Below, in pieces: positions 21,289 to 32,599 of a DNA stretch of 64,000 bases. The position numbers and the translations under genes were made by a program. Position 1 is the first letter of the stretch. The number at the start of each line of letters is the position of its first letter. Source of the stretch: Diplonema papillatum. Lineage: Eukaryota > Euglenozoa > Diplonemea > Diplonemida > Diplonemidae. Where the stretch lies: NCBI GenBank assembly GCA_030068145.1, contig JAPJBO010000190.1:62001-126000 (forward strand), in the 5' to 3' direction. The notes under the pieces are model-generated. The model worked only from the letters and a program-made list of their open reading frames with translations. It made no database searches and had not been told where the DNA came from.

Positions 21289-21642
21289 ACCTCTAGGGGG
21301 AGAAACAGATCGGCATTTTTGCCGGCGGGTGGTAGTCTGGCGGATTTGCTTGGGCACTGGGCTCGGTTGTGCGAGCGGGGTCGAAACGGATCCGTGTACG
21401 GATGGTGTGTTCGCGACAGTGGTACTGGAGTGTCTCGGGCTAGAAGGTTGTTTTTTCATGAGGGCCCGGGTTTGCGGGTGGTGGACGTTGATTCGAGGAT
21501 TTATCCCAGTCTTTCGAACACGCAGCAGTACGCTGGTGTTAACCTGCTGGTGATCTACAAGCCTTTTGACAGCAGCAGCACAAATAACGCCAGAGATGCT
21601 GGAATCGTGGCACCAGACTTGTCCACCACTTGTTTTCAGTGA
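21289..21642 (+). CDS. Possible exon-like ORF
   Basis: A frame without ATG at its start, open from 21289 to 21642. It contains an ordinary-looking stretch (GHWARLCERGRNGSVYGWC, VVDVDSRIYPSLSNTQQY, GVNLLVIYKPFDSSSTNN). The minus strand is also open across it (21259-21684). No family is recognised; only a transcript would decide. Confidence 0.2.
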   Translation, partial: TSRGRNRSAFLPAGGSLADLLGHWARLCERGRNGSVYGWCVRDSGTGVSRARRLFFHEGPGLRVVDVDSRIYPSLSNTQQYAGVNLLVIYKPFDSSSTNNARDAGIVAPDLSTTCFQ

Positions 21643-22087
21643 AAAGGGTCGGATATCATCCATTGCTTCGAACGTGCTCAGCACGTATCGGGCCTATTTA
21701 TCTCTTCGCTGCCTCAGCAGTGATCTCCCCCTTGCGAGTGGCGGAGTTTCGGGCGCAAAACATTGCGAACCCCTACGGGATTCGGCCGGAGCCGCGGAAT
21801 ACGGTCTCCCGCGCTACACTCAGCTGAATGAAACGCGGAGGCCAGCCAAGTCGGAGAAAAAAACCGCCCGAAGAGCGTCAAATAGCACCACACAAGCGAC
21901 GATCGACAAGCGCAAGCCGGGACACGCCGTTTCGCGAGGCGGGCCCAGCCACGACGGCATGACGTTCCCCGCGAGAGTCGGAACGCGGAGGCCAGCCAAG
22001 CCGGTTTCACGCGTGTTTGAAGTCCCCCGTTTTGTGGTCACACCACGATAACGCTGCAAATCGTCTTTTTTACGAAGGGGTGTGGCA

Positions 22088-25000
22088 TCACTTCTTGGCG
22101 ACGGGCGGGTACAGCACGCATGACGTTCCCCGCGAGAGGTCGGCTGACTGGAAGCGAAGCCGCAGCGCGGAGGCTGCGGATGACGGCTGGAAATCGAAGG
22201 AGAGAATGTTGTCGCGCGAGTCGTGGGCGACGATCGAGACGAGCGCTGCCCGCGGGTAGGCCGCAGCTTGGACGAGGCTGCCCTCCTCGGTGACGGACAG
22301 GACCTCGACCCGGCCGCTGTTGTGCCCTGCACGGTCCCCGCCGAGCTTCCAGCGGCCTTCGACGACGCGCAGGCGCTCTTCGGACCCGGCCGCGCCGGCG
22401 AGTTCCGCCTTCTTGGGGTCGAAGTGCAGCCGGAACAGAAGCACCCACCCCGCCGACGTCGGCTGCTTGATGATGAACACCGCGCCCCGCCCGTCCTGCC
22501 ACTCGCCGTACATCGTGCGCGGCTCTGCTTTCGCCCCCGCCGGCGCTTTGGCCAGCGCGCTCTTGCGAGGGGGGGCGTTCTTGCTGTACTGCAGTCCCGA
22601 CTTGGACGAGTCGGAGTCGGGGTTGTTCACGGACACCGTGCCGAGCGGACGCCTGGCCGCCGCCACCGGCGGGGTGTGCGGCCGAAGGCTCGAACGGGGT
22701 TTCGAGCCGGCCCGGGGATGGGGATGGGCCGGCTTCGGGCTGACGCTCAGACGGTTCGCGTCTTCGACCTCGCGCCGCGGCGCCGGCCCCCCTCGGGGTC
22801 CCCCGCGGGTGTCCCTGGCGCGTCTGCCCGGCGACTCCGCGACGATGCGGACCTGCTTTTTTTCCCGGTCCGGTTTTCCCTTCAAGCTGCTCGCCCGGAG
22901 CCTGTTCTGGAACTGGGTGATCCGGGGGCCCGCGTCGCTGGCGTGGATGATCAGCTTCTGCCCCACCAACGCGCTGTCGTCCGACGAATAATCGTCGCCG
23001 TCGCTCTGCGCGCCGTAGCTCGCCCCCGCGTATTCACGCGGGTAGCCCCCCCCGGTGGCGCCGCCACTGTCGCCCCTAGCGGCCACGCGCCAGCCTTGGT
23101 TGCTGTCGCACGACACGTCGTTGCCTCCGGCGCTTGCGTTGTGGCTGGCGGGGTACGCAGGCTCGTCGCCCCTCCAGCTTTCGCCGGGGAGGCTGGAGGG
23201 TCCGCCCCACAGAGTGTCCATCTCGGCGCCGTCGTCCGCGCCCAGGATTTGGATGTGCCGGACAGGGTCGTACTCTTCCTCGCCCGTAAACACCGGCGAA
23301 AGCAGGTGGGCGGGCCGCATCGCGGGCCCGCCAGGGTGAGAGTAGCCCTCGCTCTCTTCCGTCGCAGTCGACTGGCACGACGGCGCACGGCTGGAGCCCC
23401 GGGACGTGGGCACGGGGGGTAGACGCCGGTCTCTCAGGTGCTCTCCGCCCGCGGTATCCGGGTGGCGGAACAGGCGGGTTTCGTGCGGCTCCTGCGACTT
23501 TCGGTCACGGTGGTCGCGGTGCTGCTCGAAAGGATGCGGCGAGACAAGCACAGCGGGCACCCTGCCGGCCGCGGCGGCGCTTCGGTGGGGCCCGGGGGGA
23601 GCCTGCTCGGCGCACGTGTTCAGGATCGAGTTGACGTTCGCGCGAAGCCGCTCTTCCTCCTCGTCTTCCCCGCGTGGCGGGGCGGCCCGCGGCGGCGCCT
23701 CGGCGTCGGACGGGTCGGTCTGCCACCGCAGCCGCCGGTCGAAGGTCTGCCGGTCCCGGTGCCTCTCCGACTCGCCGCCGTGGTCGGACCGCGGCGCAGC
23801 CGCCGGCAGCGCGTGGTGGTGGTCCCGGCCGCCGGCGCGCCTTTCCGGCGCCGCCTCCGGCGTCGGCGGCGCGGAGCGGATCTGCGGCCCGTCGACCGGC
23901 GTCCCCGGCCGCGACGCGTCCTTCCGGCGGGGCGGCGACATCAGCTGCAGCGGCCTCTCGCTGCTGTCCCTCCTCCCCGCACTCGACTCGGTGGCGCAGG
24001 ATGCGACGTCCCCCCTTTGCAGCCTGAGCTCGTGGCTGCTGTCCCTTCTCCCCGCACTCAACTCGGTGGCGTCGGATACGGCGTCTCCCCTTTGCAGCCT
24101 GAGCTCGTGGCTGCTGTCCCTCCTCCCCGTGCCCAGCTCGGCGAAGCCAGTTACAGCGTCTCCCCTGTGCACCCTCCCACTAAGCTCGGCGGCGTCCCCG
24201 CTCTGCAGGCTGAGCTCGCGGGCGCCGTCCCTCGCCGCGTTCAACTCGGCGGTGCCACCAAGTGCGCGCGCGCAGAGCCGCTCGTCCCTCCGGCTTTGCA
24301 ATGAGTCGCTACCCGAACTCGCGCACTCGGTCCTCCCTTCGCCGTGCGCCAGACGTCTCTGCGGCACAGTCAGCCCAGCGCCTTCTCGCTGGGCTTGCGG
24401 CTGCGCGATGCCGTTTTCAATGCCGGTGTACCGTGCATCCTGTCGAGCGCCGCGGATTCCTGCAAGGCTCCGCTCGATTCCTCCCTCGGGAGACGAGGCG
24501 AGCTTCGGCCTGCTGTGGGGGTGCCTCTCCGAATCTGTCGCGTTGCCGTCCCTTCCCTTGCCTTCTGACGGCGACTCTCGCTTGGGGTGGGTGCGCGTCG
24601 TGGAATGGGGCGGGGTGCTGGATAGGTGGGGCGGGCGGAAGCGATTGGGTTGCTGGTGGTCTTGCTGTTGGGACGTGGCTTTGGATGCTTGCCTGGTCTC
24701 GAAGGCCATGAACAAGTCCCACGCGGTGGTCATCCCCGTGACAGGGCTGCCGTAGGCAAACGGGAGCGACGACGCAGCGGACACGGCGTATGCCGATCCC
24801 CTGTCGCTGTTGGCAGCCGAGTTGCTCTCGATCCGAGTGTCGGGACTCCCGCTTTTTGCGGACGACGACGAGGCGGCCGCCTGCCGGGAACTCGAGTCCT
24901 CCGACGACTTTCGAGTGTCCGCGACGACAGGACCCGCGGCTGTTCGGATGAGCCGACTGCCTGGCGACGGAATCTGAGTGCCTGAATCGGTGAAGAACAT

Positions 25001-25348
25001 CGTCTGGGTGGTGGCGGCCGCGGCTGTGCTCTCCGACAGCTGCGAGCGCGCCGATTGGCTCGTAGTGCGGTCCCGCTTTTGCTTTTGGAGCAGGGCTATT
25101 ATGTCCACGGGTGGCACCCTACCGGACGGAGGCACTCGCGACCGAGTTCCGTCCGTCGCTGCGCTGCTACTGCAGGAGGAGCTGTGTGCGACCACGCGCG
25201 GCTGGTGCGCCGCGGGCTGGACCTGGACGGGCAGCTTCGCATCTTCTCTCCCCGTCGACGGCGTGCACTCTCGCTGCACCTCCTCCAAAGGGTGCCCGAC
25301 TTCGGGTGCGGCTTCGTTTCCAGTCGCCCACGGCGGAACCTGCATCAC
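22088..25348 (-). CDS. Large low-complexity protein with a conserved-looking C-terminus
   Basis: 1086 codons without a stop, from an ATG at 25348 to TGA/TAA at 22088. Most of the protein is Ser/Arg/Ala/Pro-rich and probably disordered. A block near residues 385-480 has imperfect repeats of about 25-28 residues (GRRDSSHELRLQRGDAVS, ATELSAGRRDSS). Around residues 700-850 are more ordered patches (YDPVRHIQILGADDGAEMD, PRITQFQNRLRASSLKGK). The last 140 residues look globular: MYGEWQDGRGAVFIIKQP, WVLLFRLHFDP, RVVEGRWKLGGD, ALVSIVAHDSRDNILSFDF. No family is recognised. High GC keeps the antisense strand open too; I prefer the minus strand because it gives one uninterrupted 3.2-kb frame with a structured end. 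Confidence 0.6.
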   Translation of the reverse strand: MMQVPPWATGNEAAPEVGHPLEEVQRECTPSTGREDAKLPVQVQPAAHQPRVVAHSSSCSSSAATDGTRSRVPPSGRVPPVDIIALLQKQKRDRTTSQSARSQLSESTAAAATTQTMFFTDSGTQIPSPGSRLIRTAAGPVVADTRKSSEDSSSRQAAASSSSAKSGSPDTRIESNSAANSDRGSAYAVSAASSLPFAYGSPVTGMTTAWDLFMAFETRQASKATSQQQDHQQPNRFRPPHLSSTPPHSTTRTHPKRESPSEGKGRDGNATDSERHPHSRPKLASSPEGGIERSLAGIRGARQDARYTGIENGIAQPQAQREGAGLTVPQRRLAHGEGRTECASSGSDSLQSRRDERLCARALGGTAELNAARDGARELSLQSGDAAELSGRVHRGDAVTGFAELGTGRRDSSHELRLQRGDAVSDATELSAGRRDSSHELRLQRGDVASCATESSAGRRDSSERPLQLMSPPRRKDASRPGTPVDGPQIRSAPPTPEAAPERRAGGRDHHHALPAAAPRSDHGGESERHRDRQTFDRRLRWQTDPSDAEAPPRAAPPRGEDEEEERLRANVNSILNTCAEQAPPGPHRSAAAAGRVPAVLVSPHPFEQHRDHRDRKSQEPHETRLFRHPDTAGGEHLRDRRLPPVPTSRGSSRAPSCQSTATEESEGYSHPGGPAMRPAHLLSPVFTGEEEYDPVRHIQILGADDGAEMDTLWGGPSSLPGESWRGDEPAYPASHNASAGGNDVSCDSNQGWRVAARGDSGGATGGGYPREYAGASYGAQSDGDDYSSDDSALVGQKLIIHASDAGPRITQFQNRLRASSLKGKPDREKKQVRIVAESPGRRARDTRGGPRGGPAPRREVEDANRLSVSPKPAHPHPRAGSKPRSSLRPHTPPVAAARRPLGTVSVNNPDSDSSKSGLQYSKNAPPRKSALAKAPAGAKAEPRTMYGEWQDGRGAVFIIKQPTSAGWVLLFRLHFDPKKAELAGAAGSEERLRVVEGRWKLGGDRAGHNSGRVEVLSVTEEGSLVQAAAYPRAALVSIVAHDSRDNILSFDFQPSSAASALRLRFQSADLSRGTSCVLYPPVAKK

Positions 25349-25499
25349 CCTTCACCCCTTCCACCACCCCCACAGAGGCACGGGCGTGCCGAACTCCTGA
25401 GTGTTTTTCCGTTTGCGCTGCCCGCTTCTCGCAGTTTCTGCAGGGGGAATAGGAGGTTAGATAGAGCACGCCCACCACCCCGAATCGACACCACGCCCC

Positions 25500-25768
25500 T
25501 GGTCCCGTCTGCACCGTGTTTCGGTCGTTTAAGCTACGGACACATAAGGCGGACCATCATCAGCGCGGAACCTGAGTGTCTGCAGACAGGAGGGCTGTTC
25601 GTAGCTCGGCACAGCCAAAACCACCCGTGCTACGAGAGCACACGTCTTTCGGGGGGGTGAAAATCTTAGTTTAATGTTTAGGCAGAGTACTGCCTCTCAT
25701 GCATGGTTGATGCCAGCATCAAGTCTTCTTCGAGGAAGATGTTGTCTAAAAAAGGGATGCAGGGGGTG
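25500..25768 (+). repeat. SINE-like composite repeat (S family) with hairpin tail
   Basis: Body GTCCCGTCTGC, ACGGACACATAAGGCGGACC, CAGCGCGGAACCTGAG, GTCTGCAGACAGG, GGCTGTTCGTAGCTCG matches copies at 28851, 33771, 53206, 58847 and 62223. A G-run then leads into AAAATCTTAG and three small hairpins (25659-25760). The body contains a sequence resembling a Pol III B box in sister copies (GGTTTGAGTCTGG at about 28990). A SINE origin is an inference. Confidence 0.75.
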
Positions 25769-26682
25769 GGGAGAGAGATGCATTGTGCCCCGAACTAGAC
25801 TTGAATCATTGGCCAAGCGGCCCGCTCCGTTGCCTTTCCGCTGCGGTCCTGATAGCGTTTGTTTGTTTCGCTGTTTTCTTCATTGAACGGGAGTGAGGAT
25901 CGTACACTGTCATCGATCGGTTTTTGTTCTCGACAAATTGTCTTGTTCGACACGAAAGCAGTCCGGTCCCACATCGCAACGTTTTTTTCTTCCGCCAAGA
26001 AGTCCCAAGAACAAAAGCCTGCCTGAGAACAGAAAAGTCAGAAAGCCTGGCAACGGCTCTCACCGCAACGTTTTTCGCCAAAGAAGTCCAAAAAAGCCTA
26101 GCAACGACCCTCGCCATCGAGCTGTACGAAGTACTTGGCGAGACAACACGGCTGCGACGGAAAGTGGGAAGGGAACGGCAGCCGGATGGGATGAGAACAT
26201 GACCAAAATAAGGAGCCTAAAAAAATTGGGGGCGGGGGGGATGCGAGAGAAGCACACGATGAACGAGCTAAACGAAGCAACACATCTTCACAACACCAAT
26301 CGCAACACGCGGGAAAAAAAAAAGGTGAGGTGGTATTCACGCTTGGTGTGACAGTGCTTTGAGAGATGCAAAGTCAACGGGTTCCCGTGGTACGACTCTG
26401 TCAATATCCTTATCTTTTGACTTTGCGATTGCGTGTGTGTGTGGGTGTGTTGGTCAGTCTTTCTGTCTGCCTGTGTGTGTTGGAGTCGTTCCGTGTGTGA
26501 AACGGCGGGAGGAAGAGACACAAGTTCGTGCTACAGTGGGAATTCATGGGCTCAAGGCAAACGATATAAAAAGGGGGACCCTACGGAATGCGTCCTGCTT
26601 TTTCACGGAAAAAAAATACTCGGAGGTGACGGAAGTTTGACTACAAATCGCCTTGCAGGAATTGTACTTTTCTGCTGGACAC

Positions 26683-27045
26683 AGTGGTTGTGTGTGGGCT
26701 ACAGCACACACTTCCTTCCTACTTCCTTTCAGGTGATTTTGCAACTGGCGGCCTCCTCGAGCATGATTATTCAAAAAGAAAAGGGGCCGCCTTTGGAGGT
26801 GGCCCGAAAGATAAGGTGAATCAAAAATACTCGAGGGACTGCCTTGTGCTCATTTCGAAGGAGGCTAGAGGGGGAGAAACCAATACAAAGTGGGTATTTT
26901 TTGTTGAACGCTTACGCCCCCCACTAAACCCAGATTTACCTGTGTTTCGTGTGGGCTACAGCACATTTACCGCCTCTGATCTATCGCAACTGGCAGTCCC
27001 CTCAAGCATTTCCTACTAAGCAGGTGCTTATACAAAAGAAAAATT
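26683..27045 (+). repeat. Dispersed repeat R2, two adjacent copies
   Basis: Core ACCCAGATTTACCTGTGTTT, CGTGTGGGCTACAGCACA, CGCAACTGGC, AGCATTTCCTAC, CAGGTGCTTATACA. One partial copy at 26683-26782 and a fuller one at 26825-27045. Further copies lie at 34645-34832, 45376-45475, 47645-47735 and 48897-49012. No coding capacity. Confidence 0.75.
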
Positions 27046-27844
27046 GAGAACATTTCCGGAGGGTGCGGCTTGCTTCGCCTAAACGAAGCAACAAGACTCA
27101 ACTGACCTACTGTGAATGAGATAGACAACCCTCTTGGCACTGTTTTGGTTGGGCCTCAACATTTTCATGTGCAGCTGTTGTTCCGAAAATGTTCCCTCGG
27201 TACTAAATGCACTTATCGGGAAAAGAAGAAACAAAACAAGGCGGAGGGAAAAAGAGGAAAAAGACGGAAGAAAAAAAAAACAGTTGGTGTTACACCTCAA
27301 CTTCCCTGTCTTCTTTGCCACTTCCGAGGGGCAGGTTTTACCCGGTCTGTCTTTTACCCGATCCTGCTTTAGTCCAGTTCAACATCATTCCGATTACGGT
27401 ATGTACTTCGAAAGTGTACCAACCACCTAAATCAGTAGACGGGCACTGTTGAGGGACCTGAAGCGGAGGAAAAGAGACGGAATCCCCCGACTGATCGGCA
27501 AAGCCAAATCGAGTCACTGGGGACACTCGTTCGCGTCGCGGTACGTTGCTTTCGGTTCCACGCGTGAACGAGGTGAGAAAACAAAGGCAAACGAAAAAGA
27601 AATGCACAGGGAACAGCAAAAATGGTCAACTATTAATTTTCTGTTTAGACTTTTTTCTTTTGTGTTTTTTTTTTTTATATAAGATTTCAGGAACCCATGC
27701 AACCCCCCATTCTGTCGCGGAGCGGTGTGTGCCAGTCCATGCTCATTTTTGCAGCGGGCACCACGGATGGTAGCCCCTCACTCTGCAGGTGATGCTGAAT
27801 TATTTTGATTCGAGAACTACGAGTGATACTGCGGTCTGGCAGGC
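27046..27844. other. Spacer downstream of ANT-A, with a foldback-element fragment
   Basis: Contains one arm of the T foldback family at about 27331-27403 (GCAGGTTTTACCCGG, CAGTTCAACATCATTCCG) and T/A-rich tracts near 27660. No gene is seen. Confidence 0.5.
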
Positions 27845-30290
27845 TTACGCGGCCTTCGGCTTGACCTCCAGGTTCTTGAGGTAGGCCTGGGCGGTGTCGT
27901 ACAGCACCAGCACGAGGGCGGCTCCGACGGTACGGAGAACGTTGGCACCGGCGCCCTTGAACATGGCACCGACACCCTCGTTGGCGAGGATCTTGTTGAA
28001 GCAGTCGACGGAGTTCTTGTAGATCCACTCCTCCTTCGGCTTCTCGGACTGCATCTGAAGCCTTCTCCTGATGGTGTCGAACGGGTACGACGTGTACCCA
28101 GCGGAGATCGCGGCGGTCTGCAAGGGGGGAGTTTATAGCATGTTTTTGAAGTTTCACTTCGCAGGGGTTTTCGCCCTTCTCACCTTGCCTGTATTGGACG
28201 ACTAGTCGACGCCTGGAGACTTGAGCGGCGCGGGGGTCGCGGGTTCAACTATGAATACAATGAATTCAACGCTGCGAAGCAATGCTCGCCACCGCCCTGC
28301 AGAATTACTCCCACCGCGTATAAGTCGATCTTCGAGTGCGTGAGCCCCTCCGAAGAAAGGTCCATCACACTAGTTCCAAGCTACTTAGCCCGGGTCTCTG
28401 GGTCGCGTCCCCCTCCTTCTCTTGGTCGCCTGGTCTTGCGCGCAGGCCGTGCGATAGCAAACAGATAAGCGCTGCGGAAGTTGTAGCGGAAAATGCCGTC
28501 GCCGCTTTACATACCTGGGCGCAGGCGAACTTGGAGAAGAAACCAGCGACGCCCATGTCCTTCTGGTACGGGTTCTGCGACTTCAGCGTGTCGAAGACAC
28601 CGAAGTAGGTCTGCGTGGGTGATGTGTGGGTATAAGTACAATGTAAAACAACGTATTTGGAGTAGTATGCTTATCGTGTCGACTCGGGGGGCTGTGAGAC
28701 TCAGGAGGTGCAAAAAGCGGAGAACAACCCGCGGGCTGCTTTCACGGTAATAGCGACACCAGCCTGAGGGCTGGCGTGAATAGGGGCACGGGGGTTGTCA
28801 GTAAGTGCAAAGAGCAAACGGAGGGGGATCTATTCCCCGATTGGGGGGGGATTGCAAGAACGTGCTTGGAATGGATGTGTGCACAACACCGCACTGGTCC
28901 CGTCTGCGCCGTGTTTCAGTCCTTTAAGCCACGGACACATAAGGCGGACCTTCATCAGCGCGGAACCTGAGCGTCTGCAGACAGGACTGCGGTTTGAGTC
29001 TGGTTTGTCAGGCGGCTGTTCGTAGCCCGTCACAGCCAGGACCACCAGTGCTACCAGAGCACAGGCGAATCCGTCACGGAGAAGGCCCCTACAACTGTGT
29101 CTGAGCAATCAGTTAAAAAACTCAGGGCACTCGCCCTGATTGTTACACTTGCGACTCGCGGAGGGGGGAGCGCAAAGAGCAAACGGAGGGGGGGGGCAGT
29201 GCTGATACTAAGCCTGAGACCCAAAACGAAGTTGCTAACCCTGGGTGGGGGTGGGTACCCCCCCCCCCCCCCCCCCTGGTGCAACCCACTGTGGACCTAC
29301 TGTGGGACCCACCTTAGCTAAATTCTCTAAGGTGAAATGGTGGAAAAAGTGGGTCAAAAAGCGGTGTTTAGGGGGGGGGGGGTACCCCTCGTTGCCGTCC
29401 GGCTGACAACGATGCCGAGTTTAGGGGCCTTAGCATCAGCACTGGGGGGGGAGGAAATGGAGAACCCTTCGCCGTCCACGTAGAAAAAGTCGCATACTCC
29501 ACGGTACGGGATGATCCCGACGACGGAGACACCGAATCCGTTGTAGAGGCCCAAGAAACCCTTGGGACCCTTCGCGGTCTTGACAAGGCAGTCACCGAGA
29601 CCGGCGAAGTCACGCTTGCCGGAGCCGACGTCACTGGCCAGACGGGTACGGGCGTAGTCGAGCGGGTACACAATGCAGAGCGAACCGGCACCGGCGAGAC
29701 CACCGGACGCCATGTTGACGGCGAAGAACGACCAGAACTCGGTCTTCGGCGAGTACGACGGGAACATCGTCTTGAACGTGTCCTTGAACGCAAAGTTGAA
29801 CGCCTGCGTCGGGAAGTACCTGCGCAACGGTGTGGATTGCATGCGCGTAGGGCTAGCCGTGTGTGTGAAAGTTTTATCTTTTTTAATTCGTGGCTTAACC
29901 AGGGCATACGCTTGGTCTCCGGTCCATTTTCCAAATATGGACCGCCAACAGCTTTTTGCGTTTTCACTGTTTTTCAGCGGGTTCTGCACCTAGGGGGGGC
30001 AGCACCAGTCGCTACTGACTACCTCTTGTCGCGTTATTGGAAGCTGCTGCATACCTGATGATGTTGGTGAAGTTACCACGCCAGAAGGCGGACATGCCCT
30101 GCTCGGAGTAGATACGGGAGAAGCAGTTGATGATGCCGTTGTAACGCTGAACTTCGCCGGAGATGATCTTCGGGTTGGCATCCTGCGTCTGGATGACAAG
30201 CTTGACACGCTCAATGGGAGCAGTCGCGGTCTTGGCGATCGAGGCGGAAACACCTCCGATCAGGAAGTCGGTAAGGAACTGCGTAGTCAT
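27845..30290 (-). CDS. ANT: Mitochondrial ADP/ATP translocase, copy A (four exons)
   Basis: Inner-membrane carrier that exchanges ADP for ATP. Exons on the minus strand: 30290-30055, 29819-29498, 28610-28515 and 28117-27845 (TAA), giving 308 residues, normal for the family. Donors are GTATGC, GTATGC and GTATGT; acceptors all end CAG. The Arg codon spans intron 1 (AG|G); introns 2 and 3 are phase 0. Three mitochondrial-carrier repeats are visible: [25 protein letters not shown] and [13 protein letters not shown]. The last contains RRR rather than the RRRMMM of most family members, with LQMQ following. Splicing joins IIPYRG to TYFGVFDT and FACAQ to [10 protein letters not shown], as expected. 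Intron 2 (887 nt) holds a SINE-like repeat. Copies B and C lie upstream in tandem. Confidence 0.93.
28851..29078 (+). repeat. SINE-like repeat (S family) in ANT-A intron 2
   Basis: Fullest body copy: starts ATTGCAAGAACGTGCTTGG, includes AAGCCACGGACACATAAGG and GGTTTGAGTCTGG, and ends near CCAGAGCACAGGCGAATC. The hairpin tail is absent here. Confidence 0.8.
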
Positions 30291-30299
30291 CTTGACCTA

Positions 30300-31600
30300 C
30301 CCTTTTCTTCTTTTTCTGATGAATGCCTGAGATCACACTCACGGTTAGCGCGCGCCTTTTTGGTTGCTTGCTGCTGCGGCCTTGAGTCGGTGGCAGCTGT
30401 CAGATAAGTGACGAGATCTGGGTCTTGATGAATGCCCGAGGCTACACTCATTTTTGATTGCTTGCTGCGGCCTGAAGTCGGTGGCAGCTGTGTCTGGGAA
30501 AGTGACGAGATCTGGGTCCTGTGTTGATGAATCCCTGAGGCTACACTCATTTTGATTGCGGCCTTAAGTCGATGGCAGCTGTGTCGGGTTGTGACGAGAT
30601 ATGGGTCTATCCTGATGAATGCTTGACGCCACTCATTTTTGATTACTTGCTGCTGCGGCCTGTAATCGGTGGCAGCTGTGTCTGACGAGATCTAGGTCTG
30701 TGTTGAATGCCTGAGGCTACTCATTTTTGATTGCGGCCTCAAGTCGGTGTCAGCTGAGGCCGCACTCAACTACGATTGTTGTTGCGGTCTCAAGTAGGTG
30801 GCAGCTGTGTCTGGTAAGTGACGAGATCTGGATCCTGTGATGAATGCCTGAGGCTACTCATTTTTTGATTGCGGCCTCAAGTCGGTGCCAGCTGAGGCCA
30901 CACTCATTTTTAACTGCCGCTGTAGTCGGTGGCAGCTGTGTCTGGTAAGTGACGAGATCTGGGTCCTGCCCTGATGAATGCCTGAGGCTACTCATTTTTT
31001 GATTGCGGCCTCAAGTCGGTGCCAGCTGAGGCCACACTCATTTTTAACTGCCGCTGTAGTCGGCGGCAGCTGCGTCTGGTAAGTGACGAGATCTGGGTCC
31101 TGTGATGAATGCCTGAGGCCACACTCATTTTTTGATTGCGGCCTCAAGTCGATGCCAGCTGAGGCCACACTCGTTTTTAACTGCCGCTGCGGCCTCAAGT
31201 CGGTGGCAGCTGTGCCAGGAAGTGACGAGATCTGGGGTCCTGTCCTGATGAATGCCTGAGGTCACTCATTTTTTGATTGCTTGCTGCTGCACCTCAAGTC
31301 GGTGGCAGCTTTGTCAAATAAGTAACGAGATCTGGACTCTGTGTTGATGATTGCCTGTGGCCACGGTCACAGGCATGGTTGGCGCCTTGCGGCCCGGAAG
31401 TCAGTGGCAGCTGCGGTTTAACTCGTGGCAGCTGTGTGCCGGGGAAGTGGCGAGATCTGGGTCATGTCCTGGTGAATGCCTGAAGTCACACACTCGTTTT
31501 TGACTGCGGCCTCAAGTCGGTGGCAGCTGAGGCCACACTCAATCGGCCATAAGTCGGTGACAGCTGTAGGTAAGCGACGCGCCCTGTGATGACTGACTGC
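30300..31600. repeat. Degenerate satellite array upstream of ANT-A, about 100-bp unit
   Basis: Repeated order TGATGAATGCCTGAGGC, CACTCATTTTTGATTGCGGC, CTCAAGTCGGTGGCAGCTG, GTAAGTGACGAGATCTGGGT, with many substitutions and deletions. It begins within 25 bp of the ANT-A start codon and the same array precedes ANT-B. Confidence 0.9.
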
Positions 31601-32354
31601 ACACCAAAGCAGGGCCGCATTTTCGTGTCGTAGCCGATTTGTGCAGCACACATCGGCTACATCGGGCACAAACCTATCGTGGCCGAGAATGGCAAGTCGG
31701 GATTGCCGGGATGGGGGCAGAGGCATGGCTTGTCCATGCAATCTGTTCTTTTGAACGGGAAGAAGTGTGAAAACGGGGTTTTGCCTAGGGGCGTTTCGTA
31801 TTATTCTGCAGATGCTTTGAGCTGTCTTTGAAGCTGCCGGTTTTCTGTAGTGTGTGTGAGCGTGTGTCTTGTGTGTGAAGCCGCCTGACCCTTGTGTGAG
31901 GGCTTTTTAAGGAATGTTATTTGCTTCCCTCGATTCAGTTGGATTGGGACAAGAAGGCGATCGTGGCTCAAAGCTTCCGAGCCTCACGCCAAGAGCCTGA
32001 AGGACCATCCATCTGCGGGCAGTCTAGCACTTGTTTTCGGGCCCTCATATCTACCATTCGGAAAGAAAATGGTGCCAGCCGACGCCGTGGAGGCCCACTT
32101 GGCCACAACAAGACTTCCCCCTGCCCGAACTACAGCGTTGTGAGAGGCACAAAACCTAGTTGTAACTACCCCAGCGCCTCGTCCACTTTTTGTTCGTGCC
32201 TGCCGGATGATCGGTTCACTTGCAGGTGAGGAGTTTCTGACCGACCACTAGCATACGCTGCCCGCGTCTTTTTCAACCTGAGCAATGCCACTGGGGTTAA
32301 CTGGAAGTTGCTATGCCCCGCTCTGCGACGGCAGCAGCTAGCTAGATCCTCCTA
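31601..32354. other. Spacer between satellite and rDNA fragment
   Basis: No gene. A stretch at about 31755-31830 (GAAGAAGTGTGAAAACGGGG, TTATTCTGCAGATGCTTTGA) recurs at about 35985-36060 inside the ANT-B intron region. Confidence 0.5.
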
Positions 32355-32568
32355 GAGCCCGGACCGTTTCTAGTCCCTGGTATCGACGGTTGTTCGATGG
32401 GACAGTGCCGTTGGACTACCACTGGGTGGATTTTGGCTGAACGCCTCTAAGCCAGAACCCAAACTAGAGGAATGCGTGAGTTACTCAGGGCACATCGGGC
32501 CACGACTAGCTTCGGCGAACGGCAACTTCCAAATACACATCCAGATCCCGTGTCTCCAACCGGGTCAG
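32355..32568 (+). rRNA. Nuclear 28S (LSU) rRNA 3'-region fragment
   Basis: GGATTTTGGCTGAACGCCTC followed by TAAGCCAGAACCC is the conserved eukaryotic LSU 3' region. It continues with CGTGAGTTACTCAGGGCACA. It is a fragment only, diverged from the second copy at 35146-35435, so not a functional gene. Confidence 0.8.
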
Positions 32569-32599
32569 CCAGTTAGAGCCAAACTAGCAGTAGTCAGTT

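Noticed and set aside
22223-24755. Plus-strand ORFs of 399 and 449 codons
   Set aside because: Antisense of the 1086-codon minus frame; Arg/Pro-rich composition typical of GC-rich shadows.
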